From the NCBI GenBank assembly GCA_023425285.1, contig JAFACY010000001.1, positions 1 to 18,902 on the forward strand: a DNA stretch of 18,902 nucleotides, given 5' to 3'. Made by a program: the position numbers and the translations under genes. The stretch comes from Bacillota bacterium. GTDB taxonomy: Bacteria > Bacillota > Clostridia > Tissierellales > Sedimentibacteraceae. Under the pieces are notes generated by a model. That model was given only the letters and a program-made list of their open reading frames with translations. It was not told the origin of the DNA and did not search any database. Numbering within the stretch: position 1 is the stretch's first letter; every line of letters begins with the position of its first letter. Positions 1 to 7,821 of the stretch are shown one piece after another.

Positions 1-245
1 CAAAATCCTTTGAATCAATAAGTAAGTATCTGTTAGGTGATTCTCAGGTCGGTGATCCCTACATGTGCTTTGCGGATTTTGACAGCTACATGGATGCTCA
101 CAGCAATGCATCTTCAATTTATTTCAACGACAAAAGAAGATGGAATCAAATGTCCTTGATAAATATCGCATCAGCAGGAGTTTTTTCTTCGGACAGAACC
201 ATAAAAGAGTATGTCGACAATATATGGAATATAAAATCAGTATAA
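1..245 (+). CDS. glgP: Glycogen/maltodextrin phosphorylase, C-terminal fragment
   Basis: This is the last ~81 codons of a gene entering from the left edge; the frame is open from base 3 and stops at TAA 243-245. The tail contains DPYMCFADFDSYMD, then a WNQMSLINIA stretch and FSSDRTIKEYVDNIW. These match the conserved C-terminus of GT35 alpha-glucan phosphorylases (D-[PR]-[YF] ... ADF..Y ... W..M...NIA..G.FSSDRTI.EY...IW). The family releases glucose-1-phosphate from glycogen or maltodextrin using pyridoxal phosphate; the catalytic core lies outside the window. The in-frame ATG at 63 is internal and is not a start. The next gene begins 29 nt downstream on the same strand and is also an alpha-glucan enzyme, so co-transcription is likely. 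The family call is secure; glycogen versus maltodextrin preference cannot be told from this fragment. Confidence 0.93.
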   Translation, partial: KSFESISKYLLGDSQVGDPYMCFADFDSYMDAHSNASSIYFNDKRRWNQMSLINIASAGVFSSDRTIKEYVDNIWNIKSV

Positions 246-274
246 TATCATCTGCTGCATTGTTAGGGGGTTAA

Positions 275-2071
275 ATGTACATTTTTGACAATCAATCAGA
301 AGCCTTCCGATACCCTCAGGGAGGAATCGGAGAAAACACCGAAATAACCGTTACAATCCACATTAAGAAGGGCTTTACAAGCAATCCGAAAATCCTTATA
401 GAAAAAAGAAAAAATTATGATAAGCATTTCTGTAAGGAGGTTGCTTTAAGCTGGATTGGAACAGAAAATTCTTATGATGTATACAAGGGAATATTTGTGA
501 TAGAGGAATACGGTCATTACTACTATTCCTTTATTTTTGATGAAAATAATTCCTCCAAGACTTATGAGCTGCTCGTTCATGCCGGGGATTATAAAACTCC
601 TCAATGGATACAAGGCGGGATGATATATCACATATTTGTTGACAGGTTTCACAGAGAAAAGATATTGAATAAAATTATTGACAGAAAAATCCTCGTAAGA
701 AATGACTGGGGCGGCATACCCAACTATGTACCTGATGAAGAGGTCGGAATCAAAAACAATGATTTTTTCGGCGGTAATATAGACGGAATAATCAGAAAGC
801 TGCCCTACCTCAATGAGCTTGGAGTTACAACCATATATTTGTCTCCTATTTTTGAAGCATATTCCAACCATAAATATGATGTCGGCAACTATTTAAAAGT
901 TGACCCCATGTTCGGGGATGAAAAAGCTCTTTCACAATTGTGCAAAGAAGCTGAAAGATACGGTATGGGGGTAATTTTAGACGGAGTGTTCAGCCATACG
1001 GGCGATGACAGTCTTTATTTCAATAAATACGGCAGCTATGATAACATAGGAGCATATCAAAGCAGAATGTCACCTTATTACGATTGGTATACCTTCAATG
1101 AATGGAACGATGATTACAAATGCTGGTGGGGAATAAAGACTCTGCCTGAGGTTAAAGAAGAAAATAAGGGTTACATCAATTTTATAGCAGGAAAAAACGG
1201 GGTTATAAAACACTGGCAGGATATCGGCATCAAAGGGTGGCGCCTGGATGTTGCCGATGAGCTTCCGGACAGCTTCCTTAAGATTTTCAGGACTTCTGTT
1301 AAAGCTCACAATCACGATGCCTTCATAGTGGGAGAGGTATGGGAGGATGCTGCCAACAAATTTTCCTACGATAAGCTGAAGGAATATCTCTGCGGACACG
1401 AGCTTGATTCCGTAACGAATTATCCTTTAAAGGATGCCATCATACATTATGTAAAAAATAAGGATTGCAGTCTCTTGTATGAAACTATGAACCTCATAAT
1501 TGAAAAGTACCCTCCTCAGACAGTAACCAGCCTGATGAACATAGTAGGCACACATGATACTGCAAGAATTCTGACTGTTTTAGGAAATGAGACAAGACCC
1601 GAAAGCCGTGATGAACGGGCTGTATATAAATTAAATGAGGATGAGCTTAAGAAAGGAATAAGCTTGCTGAAAACAGCAAGTCTGCTGCAATTTACACTTC
1701 CCGGCGTGCCCTGCGTCTATTATGGTGACGAAGCCGGAGTTGAAGGCTTTGAAGATCCTTTCAACAGAATGTGCTATCCATGGGGAAATGAAAACCGTGA
1801 GATCTTAAATCATTATAAATTTTTATCATCCCTGAGAAAAAATGATGTATTTAAGGAAGGAAGCTACAAATGCATCGTACATGACAAAGATGTATTTGTT
1901 TTTGAACGTTATAATCAAAAAAACAAAATTATAATCGCAATCAATCTGTCTGATGAGGAAATAACTTTAAAATTAAAAAGGGGCATGAAGGAATACTGTG
2001 CTGAACGTATTAAGAATTCATACACCCTGAAAGCCGGCAAATATTTAATTCTTTTATCTGACTATCTTTAA
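275..2071 (+). CDS. GH13 alpha-amylase family glycosidase (neopullulanase/cyclomaltodextrinase-like)
   Basis: This 598-residue protein starts at ATG 275 behind a G-rich ribosome site (TTAGGGGG, 264-271). Residues ~1-105 form a beta-rich N-terminal module, followed by an IFVDRF segment typical of neopullulanase-type enzymes and a GH13 TIM barrel. The four GH13 regions are visible: DGVFSH (236-241), GWRLDVADE with the expected nucleophile D325, GEVW with the acid/base E354, and GTHD with D428. A small C-terminal beta domain follows. No signal peptide is seen, so it is probably cytoplasmic, cutting maltodextrin or glycogen branches for the phosphorylase encoded just upstream. Region V reads LPEVK rather than MPKLN or LPDLN, so exact specificity (neopullulanase, cyclomaltodextrinase or alpha-glucosidase) is open. 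Its last 62 bp overlap the convergent malQ gene. Confidence 0.92.
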   Translation: MYIFDNQSEAFRYPQGGIGENTEITVTIHIKKGFTSNPKILIEKRKNYDKHFCKEVALSWIGTENSYDVYKGIFVIEEYGHYYYSFIFDENNSSKTYELLVHAGDYKTPQWIQGGMIYHIFVDRFHREKILNKIIDRKILVRNDWGGIPNYVPDEEVGIKNNDFFGGNIDGIIRKLPYLNELGVTTIYLSPIFEAYSNHKYDVGNYLKVDPMFGDEKALSQLCKEAERYGMGVILDGVFSHTGDDSLYFNKYGSYDNIGAYQSRMSPYYDWYTFNEWNDDYKCWWGIKTLPEVKEENKGYINFIAGKNGVIKHWQDIGIKGWRLDVADELPDSFLKIFRTSVKAHNHDAFIVGEVWEDAANKFSYDKLKEYLCGHELDSVTNYPLKDAIIHYVKNKDCSLLYETMNLIIEKYPPQTVTSLMNIVGTHDTARILTVLGNETRPESRDERAVYKLNEDELKKGISLLKTASLLQFTLPGVPCVYYGDEAGVEGFEDPFNRMCYPWGNENREILNHYKFLSSLRKNDVFKEGSYKCIVHDKDVFVFERYNQKNKIIIAINLSDEEITLKLKRGMKEYCAERIKNSYTLKAGKYLILLSDYL

Positions 2072-3476
2072 CTCTCCAGGTCCAGTTACCGCCTATGGTT
2101 GACGGAGTGTTAATGCGTGCTTCGGACCCTTCATGCAGATAATCCTGAAGCGGAATAATGACAATACCTGCGTTGCTTTTTAAAACGCTCAGTATTATTT
2201 CATCCATTATTTCAGCTTCATTTTTTGCGTCAATATTTAATGACTTCAGAACACTTTGTTGTTCTGCGGTGCTTAACTTGTTGTACCATCCCTTCAATGT
2301 ATCATTGTCATGTGTGCCCGTGTATGCAACGGTGTTTTTTGTGTAATTTGAAGGCAGATGAGGGTTACCGGGATTTCCGTCAAATGCAAATTGCAATACA
2401 CCCATACCAGGAAAATCAAACTCTTCCTTTAATTTAATTACATCATCTGTAATAGTTCCTAAGTCCTCTGCGATGATTCTCAAGCTGTCTGTATTTTTCA
2501 GCACCTCAGTAAAAAGCTCTCTCCCACAGGCAGGAAGCCATTCGCCCTTTATTGCATTTTCAGAGCCGCAGGGTACTGCCCAGTATTCGTCAAAGCCGCG
2601 GAAATGATCAATCCTTACCACATCATACAGTCTCAGCGACCATTTTATTCTGTTTATCCACCATTCGTAGGAATTTTCTTTGAGATATCCCCAGTCGTAC
2701 ACAGGATTTCCCCAAAGCTGCCCCTCCGAAGAAAAATAATCAGGAGGAACTCCCGCAACCATCGTAAATTTCCCGGACTCATCCGTAGTAAATAATTTTC
2801 TGTCAGCCCAGGCTTCTACACTGTCTTCGGCAACATAAATAGGCATATCTCCTATGATGGAAATGCCTTTTAAATTTGCGTATTCCTTCAATTTAAAATA
2901 CTGCTCATAGAATAAATACTGCAAAAACACCCAAAAGTCAATTTCATGCCGCAGCCCTTCTTCTTCCTCTGCAAGTGTTTCAGCATCTTTGTTTTTAATG
3001 AGCTCATCCCATTTATACCACGGCTGCTGATTATTTTTGTATTTTAACGCCATAAAAAACGCATAATCATTAACCCATTTGTTTTCAGTCTTAAACCTCG
3101 ATATTGCTTCGCGATATTTATCTGCCGAATTTTCATACAGCTTAAAAAGTATTTTGTATCTGTGATTAAACTGTTTTTCGTAATCCACAAAATCTTCATC
3201 AGAGTTTAAGGATTCGCAGTCAGCAGAGCTTATTAATCCTTCCTCCACCAGCATTTCCAGATCTATGTAGTATGGATTTCCCGCATACACAGAAAATGCA
3301 GAATAGGGCGAATCACCGAAAGAAACAGGTCCCAAGGGAAGCACCTGCCAGTATTTCTGTACTGATGAAATTAAAAAATCTATGAATTCATACGCTGCTT
3401 TGCCAAAGGTGCCTATTCCGTATTTAGAAGGAAGAGCGCTTACGGGCAGCAATACTCCTGATTTCTTATTAAGCAT
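2010..3476 (-). CDS. malQ: 4-alpha-glucanotransferase (amylomaltase, GH77)
   Basis: This 488-residue protein starts at ATG 3476 behind AAGGAG (minus strand). Amylomaltase moves 1,4-glucan chains between maltodextrins and frees glucose. Family signatures run the full length: GVLLPVSALPSKYGIG near the N-terminus, the donor-site segment FGDSPYSAFS (53-62), RIDHFRGF with nucleophile D290, IAEDLG with acid/base E337, and GTHDND with D390. The usual NTPSTIGGNWTWR segment sits near the C-terminus. After it the protein has only about 20 residues, ending in an unusual cysteine-containing tail encoded antisense to the GH13 gene. All catalytic residues are present, so it is probably active. With the phosphorylase and GH13 enzyme it completes a maltodextrin-degrading set, although it is transcribed in the opposite direction. 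Confidence 0.96.
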   Translation of the reverse strand: MLNKKSGVLLPVSALPSKYGIGTFGKAAYEFIDFLISSVQKYWQVLPLGPVSFGDSPYSAFSVYAGNPYYIDLEMLVEEGLISSADCESLNSDEDFVDYEKQFNHRYKILFKLYENSADKYREAISRFKTENKWVNDYAFFMALKYKNNQQPWYKWDELIKNKDAETLAEEEEGLRHEIDFWVFLQYLFYEQYFKLKEYANLKGISIIGDMPIYVAEDSVEAWADRKLFTTDESGKFTMVAGVPPDYFSSEGQLWGNPVYDWGYLKENSYEWWINRIKWSLRLYDVVRIDHFRGFDEYWAVPCGSENAIKGEWLPACGRELFTEVLKNTDSLRIIAEDLGTITDDVIKLKEEFDFPGMGVLQFAFDGNPGNPHLPSNYTKNTVAYTGTHDNDTLKGWYNKLSTAEQQSVLKSLNIDAKNEAEIMDEIILSVLKSNAGIVIIPLQDYLHEGSEARINTPSTIGGNWTWRVKDSQIKELNICRLSGCMNS

Positions 3477-3493
3477 GGATTCTCCTTACCGGA

Positions 3494-3523
3494 TTTATAA
3501 AATAATGAAAAGGAGACAGTCAA
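3494..3523 (-). promoter_or_regulatory. Possible malQ promoter
   Basis: On the minus strand TTGACT (3518-3523) is followed after 18 nt by TATAAA (3494-3499). The -35 box lies inside the REP-like hairpin. The predicted transcript would start only about 10 nt before the malQ start codon and barely include its AAGGAG site, so read-through from metK is an equal alternative. Weak call. Confidence 0.3.
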
Positions 3524-3544
3524 AAAGAACCGTCCCCTCTGTCT
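3512..3544 (-). repeat. REP-like palindrome, probable metK terminator
   Basis: Directly after the metK stop, the minus strand can fold GGGGACGG (3537-3530) with CTGTCTCC (3519-3512). That gives 8 bp including two G-T wobbles, closed by a TTCTTTTTGA loop. An alternative outer pairing uses AGACAG (3544-3539) with CTGTCT (3519-3514). A T-rich run (TTTTCATTATTTT) follows, so it can serve as a rho-independent terminator. The GGGGACGGTTCTTTTTGAC wording resembles a palindromic repeat I recall being scattered through clostridial genomes; that link is from memory and was not tested here. Confidence 0.5.
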
Positions 3545-3546
3545 GT

Positions 3547-4725
3547 TTATAGGTATTTTTTCAGTGTTTCTACTTTGTCTGTCTGCTCCCATGGGAGATT
3601 TAAATCGTCTCTTCCGAAATGTCCGTAAGCAGCAACCTGCTTGTAAATAGGTCTTCTCAAGTTGAATTTCTCGATTATTGAAGCGGGTCTTAAGTCAAAG
3701 TTTTCAATTATTGCCTGCTCTATTTTTTCATTGTCTATTTTGTTTGTACCAAATGTTTCAACCATTATTGAAACAGGTTTTGCAACTCCTATGGCATAAG
3801 CAAGCTCAACCTCGCATTTGTCGGCTAAGCCGGCAGCAACGATGTTTTTGGCAATGTGTCTTGCAGCATATGCAGCCGAACGGTCAACCTTTGTGGGATC
3901 CTTTCCGGAGAATGCTCCGCCGCCGTGTCTTGCGTATCCGCCGTAGGTATCAACTATAATCTTTCTTCCTGTCAAGCCGGAATCTCCCTGAGGACCTCCG
4001 ATAACGAATCTGCCTGTAGGGTTAACAAAATATTTTGTGTTTTCATCTAAGAGTTCAGCCGGAACAGTTGTTTTAACAACGTATTCTATCAGGTCCTTTT
4101 CGATTGTCTTTCTGTCAACCTCAGGATTATGCTGTGTGGAAATTACAATTGTGTCAATTCTTACAGGCTTATTATCATGATACTCTACCGTAACCTGAGT
4201 CTTGCCGTCAGGTCTTAAATAATTAACAGTCTTATTTTTTCTTACTTCTGTCAATTTCAGCGCCAGCTTGTGAGCCAGTGATATTGGCATAGGCATGAGC
4301 TCAGGTGTTTCATTGCATGCATATCCAAACATCATACCCTGATCTCCGGCACCAATCATGTCATTTGCATCAAGGTTGTCTTTTTTATATTCATCTGCTT
4401 CGTTGACACCCATTGCAATATCCTGTGACTGCTCTTCAATTGAAGTAAATACAGCACATGTTTTAAAATCAAAGCCATACTCTGCGTTGTCATATCCTAT
4501 ATCTTTTACAGTGTTTCTTACAATTTTAGGAATATCAATATAGCAGTTTGTGCTTATTTCTCCTGCCACCAGCACAAAACCTGTCTTAGTAACAGTTTCG
4601 CACGCAACTCTTCCATTTGGATCCTGCTCCATTATAGCATCCAAAATACCGTCTGAAATCTGATCACACATTTTGTCAGGATGACCTTCGGTAACCGATT
4701 CAGATGTAAATAACCATTTTTTCAT
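3547..4725 (-). CDS. metK: S-adenosylmethionine synthetase
   Basis: This enzyme joins methionine and ATP to make SAM, releasing phosphate and pyrophosphate, in the cytoplasm. I choose ATG 4725 (392 residues, normal for MetK) because it follows AAAGGAAA at a good distance and yields the canonical KKWLFTSESVTEGHPDK opening. A longer frame to 4770 adds 15 residues inside the leader and has no ribosome site. Conserved segments are present: GHPDK near the N-terminus, the GAGDQGMMFGYA hexapeptide region, FVIGGPQGDSGLTGRK, and the glycine/lysine-rich ARHGGGAFSGKDPTKVDRSA loop. The leader carries an SAM-I riboswitch and terminator, so expression falls when SAM is abundant. The gene appears monocistronic, ending at the hairpin at 3512-3544. 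Confidence 0.98.
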   Translation of the reverse strand: MKKWLFTSESVTEGHPDKMCDQISDGILDAIMEQDPNGRVACETVTKTGFVLVAGEISTNCYIDIPKIVRNTVKDIGYDNAEYGFDFKTCAVFTSIEEQSQDIAMGVNEADEYKKDNLDANDMIGAGDQGMMFGYACNETPELMPMPISLAHKLALKLTEVRKNKTVNYLRPDGKTQVTVEYHDNKPVRIDTIVISTQHNPEVDRKTIEKDLIEYVVKTTVPAELLDENTKYFVNPTGRFVIGGPQGDSGLTGRKIIVDTYGGYARHGGGAFSGKDPTKVDRSAAYAARHIAKNIVAAGLADKCEVELAYAIGVAKPVSIMVETFGTNKIDNEKIEQAIIENFDLRPASIIEKFNLRRPIYKQVAAYGHFGRDDLNLPWEQTDKVETLKKYL

Positions 4726-4766
4726 ATCTTTTCCTTTCTTTATCATAAACTTTATTTTAAACTGAT

Positions 4767-4801
4767 ACAAAAAATTAATAAACCTCTTCCGAAGAAGAGG
4801 T
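4767..4801 (-). terminator. Riboswitch-controlled intrinsic terminator of metK
   Basis: A perfect 8-bp stem ACCTCTTC/GAAGAGGT (4801-4794 and 4789-4782, minus strand) encloses a TTCG tetraloop (the very stable cUUCGg type). It is followed by TTTATTAATTTTTT. It lies between the SAM aptamer and metK. The aptamer's 3' P1 strand GATGAGG (4827-4821) can pair with CCTCTTC of the terminator's 5' arm with one mismatch, which gives the antiterminator expected of an S-box switch. Confidence 0.9.
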
Positions 4802-4820
4802 ACACGTCAATATATTGCCG

Positions 4821-4915
4821 CCTCATCTTCCGGAATTACCCGCGGGAATTAGCACCTTGATTTAACAGGCTGCCGGGTTTCATTGGGCCTCGTCCCTCCA
4901 CCACTCTTGATAAGG
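4821..4915 (-). ncRNA. SAM-I (S-box) riboswitch aptamer
   Basis: On the minus strand the leader shows CCTTATCAAGAGTGGTGGAG, then GGGAC, GGCCCAATGAAACC, CGGCAGCC, AAGGTGCTAATTCC and closing GATGAGG. This is the S-box consensus order. P1 is CCTTATC (4915-4909) with GATGAGG (4827-4821), with one G-U. The aptamer begins about 6 nt after the predicted transcription start and lies upstream of metK, the classic S-box target. SAM binding stabilises P1 and permits the downstream terminator to form. Confidence 0.96.
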
Positions 4916-4928
4916 ATTATTTTTCATC

Positions 4929-4957
4929 ATAATAGCACATACTTTTTTTGTTGTCAA
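4929..4957 (-). promoter_or_regulatory. metK promoter
   Basis: The minus strand has a consensus -35 TTGACA (4957-4952), a 17-nt spacer and -10 TATTAT (4934-4929). Predicted initiation is near 4922, just before the SAM aptamer. A 9-bp tandem repeat CAATAATTA (4975-4983 and 4984-4992) sits upstream in AT-rich DNA and could act as an UP-type element. Confidence 0.85.
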
Positions 4958-5072
4958 CATTATTATTTTATTAACAATAATTACAATAATTAACATATGA
5001 ATTTAAGGAACAAAGTCTTTATGATTTCCGTCTATACTATAGTTGTCGACTGTTATTTTTGCAGAAACAGTA

Positions 5073-5101
5073 TTGTAATGTTTTTTAAATCAATATATGA
5101 T
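5073..5101 (+). promoter_or_regulatory. Promoter of the NAGPA-domain gene
   Basis: TTGTAA (5073-5078), 17-nt spacer, TATGAT (5096-5101), giving a leader of roughly 40 nt before the start. It runs divergently from the metK promoter; about 115 bp between the two -35 boxes contain no further gene. Confidence 0.6.
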
Positions 5102-5150
5102 ACAATAAATACAACAGCGTTTAATTTTATGATTGAAAGGAATGATATAT

Positions 5151-7748
5151 TTGAGTATTAAAAAAATAGCAGCATTTTCCTTGGGTCTTGCATTAATGTT
5201 TAACTCTACCGCATACGGTAATTCACTCTACAATGTTTACGACCTTACGAGGCAGACAAGGTTATCCACAGGGGTTACCCATGAAAATATTGAAAGATAT
5301 ACTTCAATCGGATGGATGAATATTAATGTTGTCAGAGCCGATTTGACAGACAGATATACGAATGTTGAACCAATCACCAATGAAAACGGAGTATCCAATC
5401 GTGCACCATTGAGTGCCATGATTAAATCCTCAGGTGCTATCGCGGGAGTAAACGGTGACTTTTTCTATATGGGGGATCCCACATATACATACGGAGCACT
5501 TATTAAGGACGGAAAATTAATAACCTCACCTCTTCCGTACAGCTATGGCTATCCCACAGTTTCAAAGCTTTTGAACGGTGATTTAAACATTTCCGTGTGG
5601 AATCCCAAGATTACATTGTATGCTGCGGATTCAACCGCATTTGATATAACGGTATTTAACAAAACATCATCACTGGAATGGGGAGCTACAATTTTAACGT
5701 CGGACTGGAGCAAAACCTCACCGGGATTTCAGAACAAAGATATAGTTGAAGTTATTGTAGAAAACAATACTGTTACAGAGGTCAGAAAAAATCAGCCATC
5801 TGTAGTAATCCCCCGTGACGGATACGTTATAGCAAGCACTAATGCAACAACTATTGAACAATTACAGCAATCATTTATTCCGGGACAGCCGGTATCCCTA
5901 GACATAGAGCTTGATTTCAGCCCGGATCAGGTTGATTGGTCCTACGGTGCCTTAAATTACCTTGTTAAAAACGGTCAGTTGAACGATTTAAGCGATGAGG
6001 TTTTAGGCTCACACCCGAGAACCGCAATCGGCTTTAACAGAGATAATACCGAAATGATAATGGTTACAATTGACGGAAGAAATAAAGACTACACCGGTGT
6101 TAAGCAAACCGAGCTTGCGGAAATTATGATGAGCCTCGGTGCTTATAACGCTGTGAACATGGACGGAGGCGGCTCCACCACTATGGGAGTGGACTTTCTG
6201 AAAAATTCAAATGTTACTATTGTCAATATTCCTTCTGACGGCAGGGAAAGAAAGATTGCATCAGGTGTCGGAGTATTTAATACGTCTCCGGAAAGTGACA
6301 TGGTAAATAAAGTTGAAATAATACCGGAGCATGAATCAATATTTAATAATACTGAAACGAATTTGAGCCTTAAATTCTACAACGAATATTTCACACCACT
6401 GGAGGTAAGTCCATCAGATATAAGATATAACGTATCTCCCGAGGGCTCAGGAAAGGTAATAAACAATGTATTCTTTCCCACAAAACCGGGAAAAGTTGTC
6501 ATTACCGCATCTGTAGACGGAGCTGTGGGTGAGGTTCAGATAAATGTACTGGATAAGCCTGCGGCACTTAAGTTTAATGATGAAATGCTGGTTATGGGCT
6601 TTGAAGAGCAGCATGAGATAGGAAGCGTCTTAGGTGTGGATAAGGATGGAAATTCTGCATATATACCTTCAAAATATCTGTCCTACTCATATAGAAACAA
6701 AGTCGGAAGGGTTGAAAACGGAATATTCACTTCCGGAGATGTAAGCAATATAGGTGCCATAACCGCTTCATTTGAGGGTGCGGTTAAGAACATAATCGTA
6801 AAGGTTGGCTACAGATATAAAACTCTGAATCGTTTTGAGGATTTAAGTGATCTTAAATTAAATCTATATCCCGAGGGCTCTAAAGGCAACATATCCGTAA
6901 CAAATGATTTCGTGAAAGAGGGCTCAGGTGCAATTAAGCTGGATTATGATTTTACAGCCATGACGGATCAAAGCATCGCATTTATTGAATTCGGAAAGGA
7001 CCAGGAGGGCATCAGACTTGAGGATAAGCCGAAGGCAATCGGAATGTGGGTTTACGGTGACAGCAAAAAACATTGGCTGAGAACAAGAATCACCGATGCT
7101 TACAATAATCAGATTAAGCTTACATTTGCTGACGAGGTTGACTGGACAGGATGGAAATGGGTTGAAGCGCAGATACCTGAAGGAACAGCGTATCCTGTTA
7201 CATTAAAAAATATATATCTCGCTGAAATAAATGAAACAAGGAAGGATTCGGGAACCATCTACATTGATAATTTAAGAATAATGTATGAGCCCAATGACAA
7301 GGAATTAGGTCTTCGTGAGGAATCGGTATTTGTGGATTCAATGAAGGTCGGTAAAATTTCTGATTTTACGGAAAAGCTGATTATTTCCGACGGTAAAAGT
7401 GAAATAGTTAAGAATAACGGAAATATAATTTCCTTTGATGTCATAATTTCTAACGGATCAATGAGTGCAAGCAACACAACAATGTGGAACAACATTAAAA
7501 GCCTGGTAAACTACAAGGACAAAATTTTGGTTCTTTCATTAAACAACAGTCCTGACAGCATCATAGATGAAAGAGAAGTAAAAATACTCAAGGATATTTT
7601 AGAAAAGGCATCCTCTGACAATCAGGTGTTTGTGGTTTACAAGGACAGTCAGGAAAATACATTTATTGAAAAGGGCATAAGATATATTTCCTACGATGAT
7701 AGCATAGAAATAGCTGATACGACTTCGGGTATAAAATATAAAAATTAA
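5151..7748 (+). CDS. Secreted phosphodiester glycosidase (NAGPA-domain) protein with accessory beta domains
   Basis: I place the start at TTG 5151 (865 residues) because AAAGGA (5136-5141) is nine bases upstream; ATG 5142 and TTG 5133 overlap that site. A signal peptide is clear (residues 1-~23, SIKKIAAFSLGLALMF ... AYG). Residues ~95-377 form the phosphodiester glycosidase/NAGPA (DUF2233) domain, with AGVNGDFFYMGDP, RTAIGFNRD, MVTIDGR and the hallmark NAVNMDGGGSTTM. Two Ig-like beta domains (~380-555) and a carbohydrate-binding-like beta sandwich (~557-712, ending GTIYIDNLRI) follow. Residues ~725-865 loosely resemble the end of metallophosphoesterase domains but lack its metal motifs. Family knowledge suggests cleavage of sugar phosphodiesters in cell-envelope polymers outside the cell; the substrate is unknown. 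No SLH or LPXTG anchor is visible. Confidence 0.85.
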   Translation: MSIKKIAAFSLGLALMFNSTAYGNSLYNVYDLTRQTRLSTGVTHENIERYTSIGWMNINVVRADLTDRYTNVEPITNENGVSNRAPLSAMIKSSGAIAGVNGDFFYMGDPTYTYGALIKDGKLITSPLPYSYGYPTVSKLLNGDLNISVWNPKITLYAADSTAFDITVFNKTSSLEWGATILTSDWSKTSPGFQNKDIVEVIVENNTVTEVRKNQPSVVIPRDGYVIASTNATTIEQLQQSFIPGQPVSLDIELDFSPDQVDWSYGALNYLVKNGQLNDLSDEVLGSHPRTAIGFNRDNTEMIMVTIDGRNKDYTGVKQTELAEIMMSLGAYNAVNMDGGGSTTMGVDFLKNSNVTIVNIPSDGRERKIASGVGVFNTSPESDMVNKVEIIPEHESIFNNTETNLSLKFYNEYFTPLEVSPSDIRYNVSPEGSGKVINNVFFPTKPGKVVITASVDGAVGEVQINVLDKPAALKFNDEMLVMGFEEQHEIGSVLGVDKDGNSAYIPSKYLSYSYRNKVGRVENGIFTSGDVSNIGAITASFEGAVKNIIVKVGYRYKTLNRFEDLSDLKLNLYPEGSKGNISVTNDFVKEGSGAIKLDYDFTAMTDQSIAFIEFGKDQEGIRLEDKPKAIGMWVYGDSKKHWLRTRITDAYNNQIKLTFADEVDWTGWKWVEAQIPEGTAYPVTLKNIYLAEINETRKDSGTIYIDNLRIMYEPNDKELGLREESVFVDSMKVGKISDFTEKLIISDGKSEIVKNNGNIISFDVIISNGSMSASNTTMWNNIKSLVNYKDKILVLSLNNSPDSIIDEREVKILKDILEKASSDNQVFVVYKDSQENTFIEKGIRYISYDDSIEIADTTSGIKYKN

Positions 7749-7777
7749 TTGTTAAACAGATTCAATTTGGGTATAAA
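7749..7777 (+). promoter_or_regulatory. Possible mscL promoter
   Basis: TTGTTA (7749-7754), 17-nt spacer, TATAAA (7772-7777). A second candidate -10, TATAAT at 7784-7789, has a poorer -35 (TTCAAT, 7761-7766). No terminator is seen between the preceding gene and mscL, so read-through is also possible. Confidence 0.45.
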
Positions 7778-7821
7778 TGTTAATATAATCGAAATAATAT
7801 TTTATACTTTCGGAGGAAGTT

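Noticed and set aside
446..871. 141-codon open frame antisense to the GH13 gene
   Set aside because: The sense frame carries conserved GH13 sequence throughout; the antisense product has no recognisable motif.
4726..4770. N-terminal extension of metK
   Set aside because: It lies in the leader after the riboswitch terminator, has no ribosome site and is not conserved in MetK proteins.
4958..5072. Possible small RNA or second operator in the metK/NAGPA intergenic DNA
   Set aside because: Only short chance palindromes (GTCGAC, ACTATAGT) and a 9-bp tandem repeat are present, with no terminator or conserved structure.
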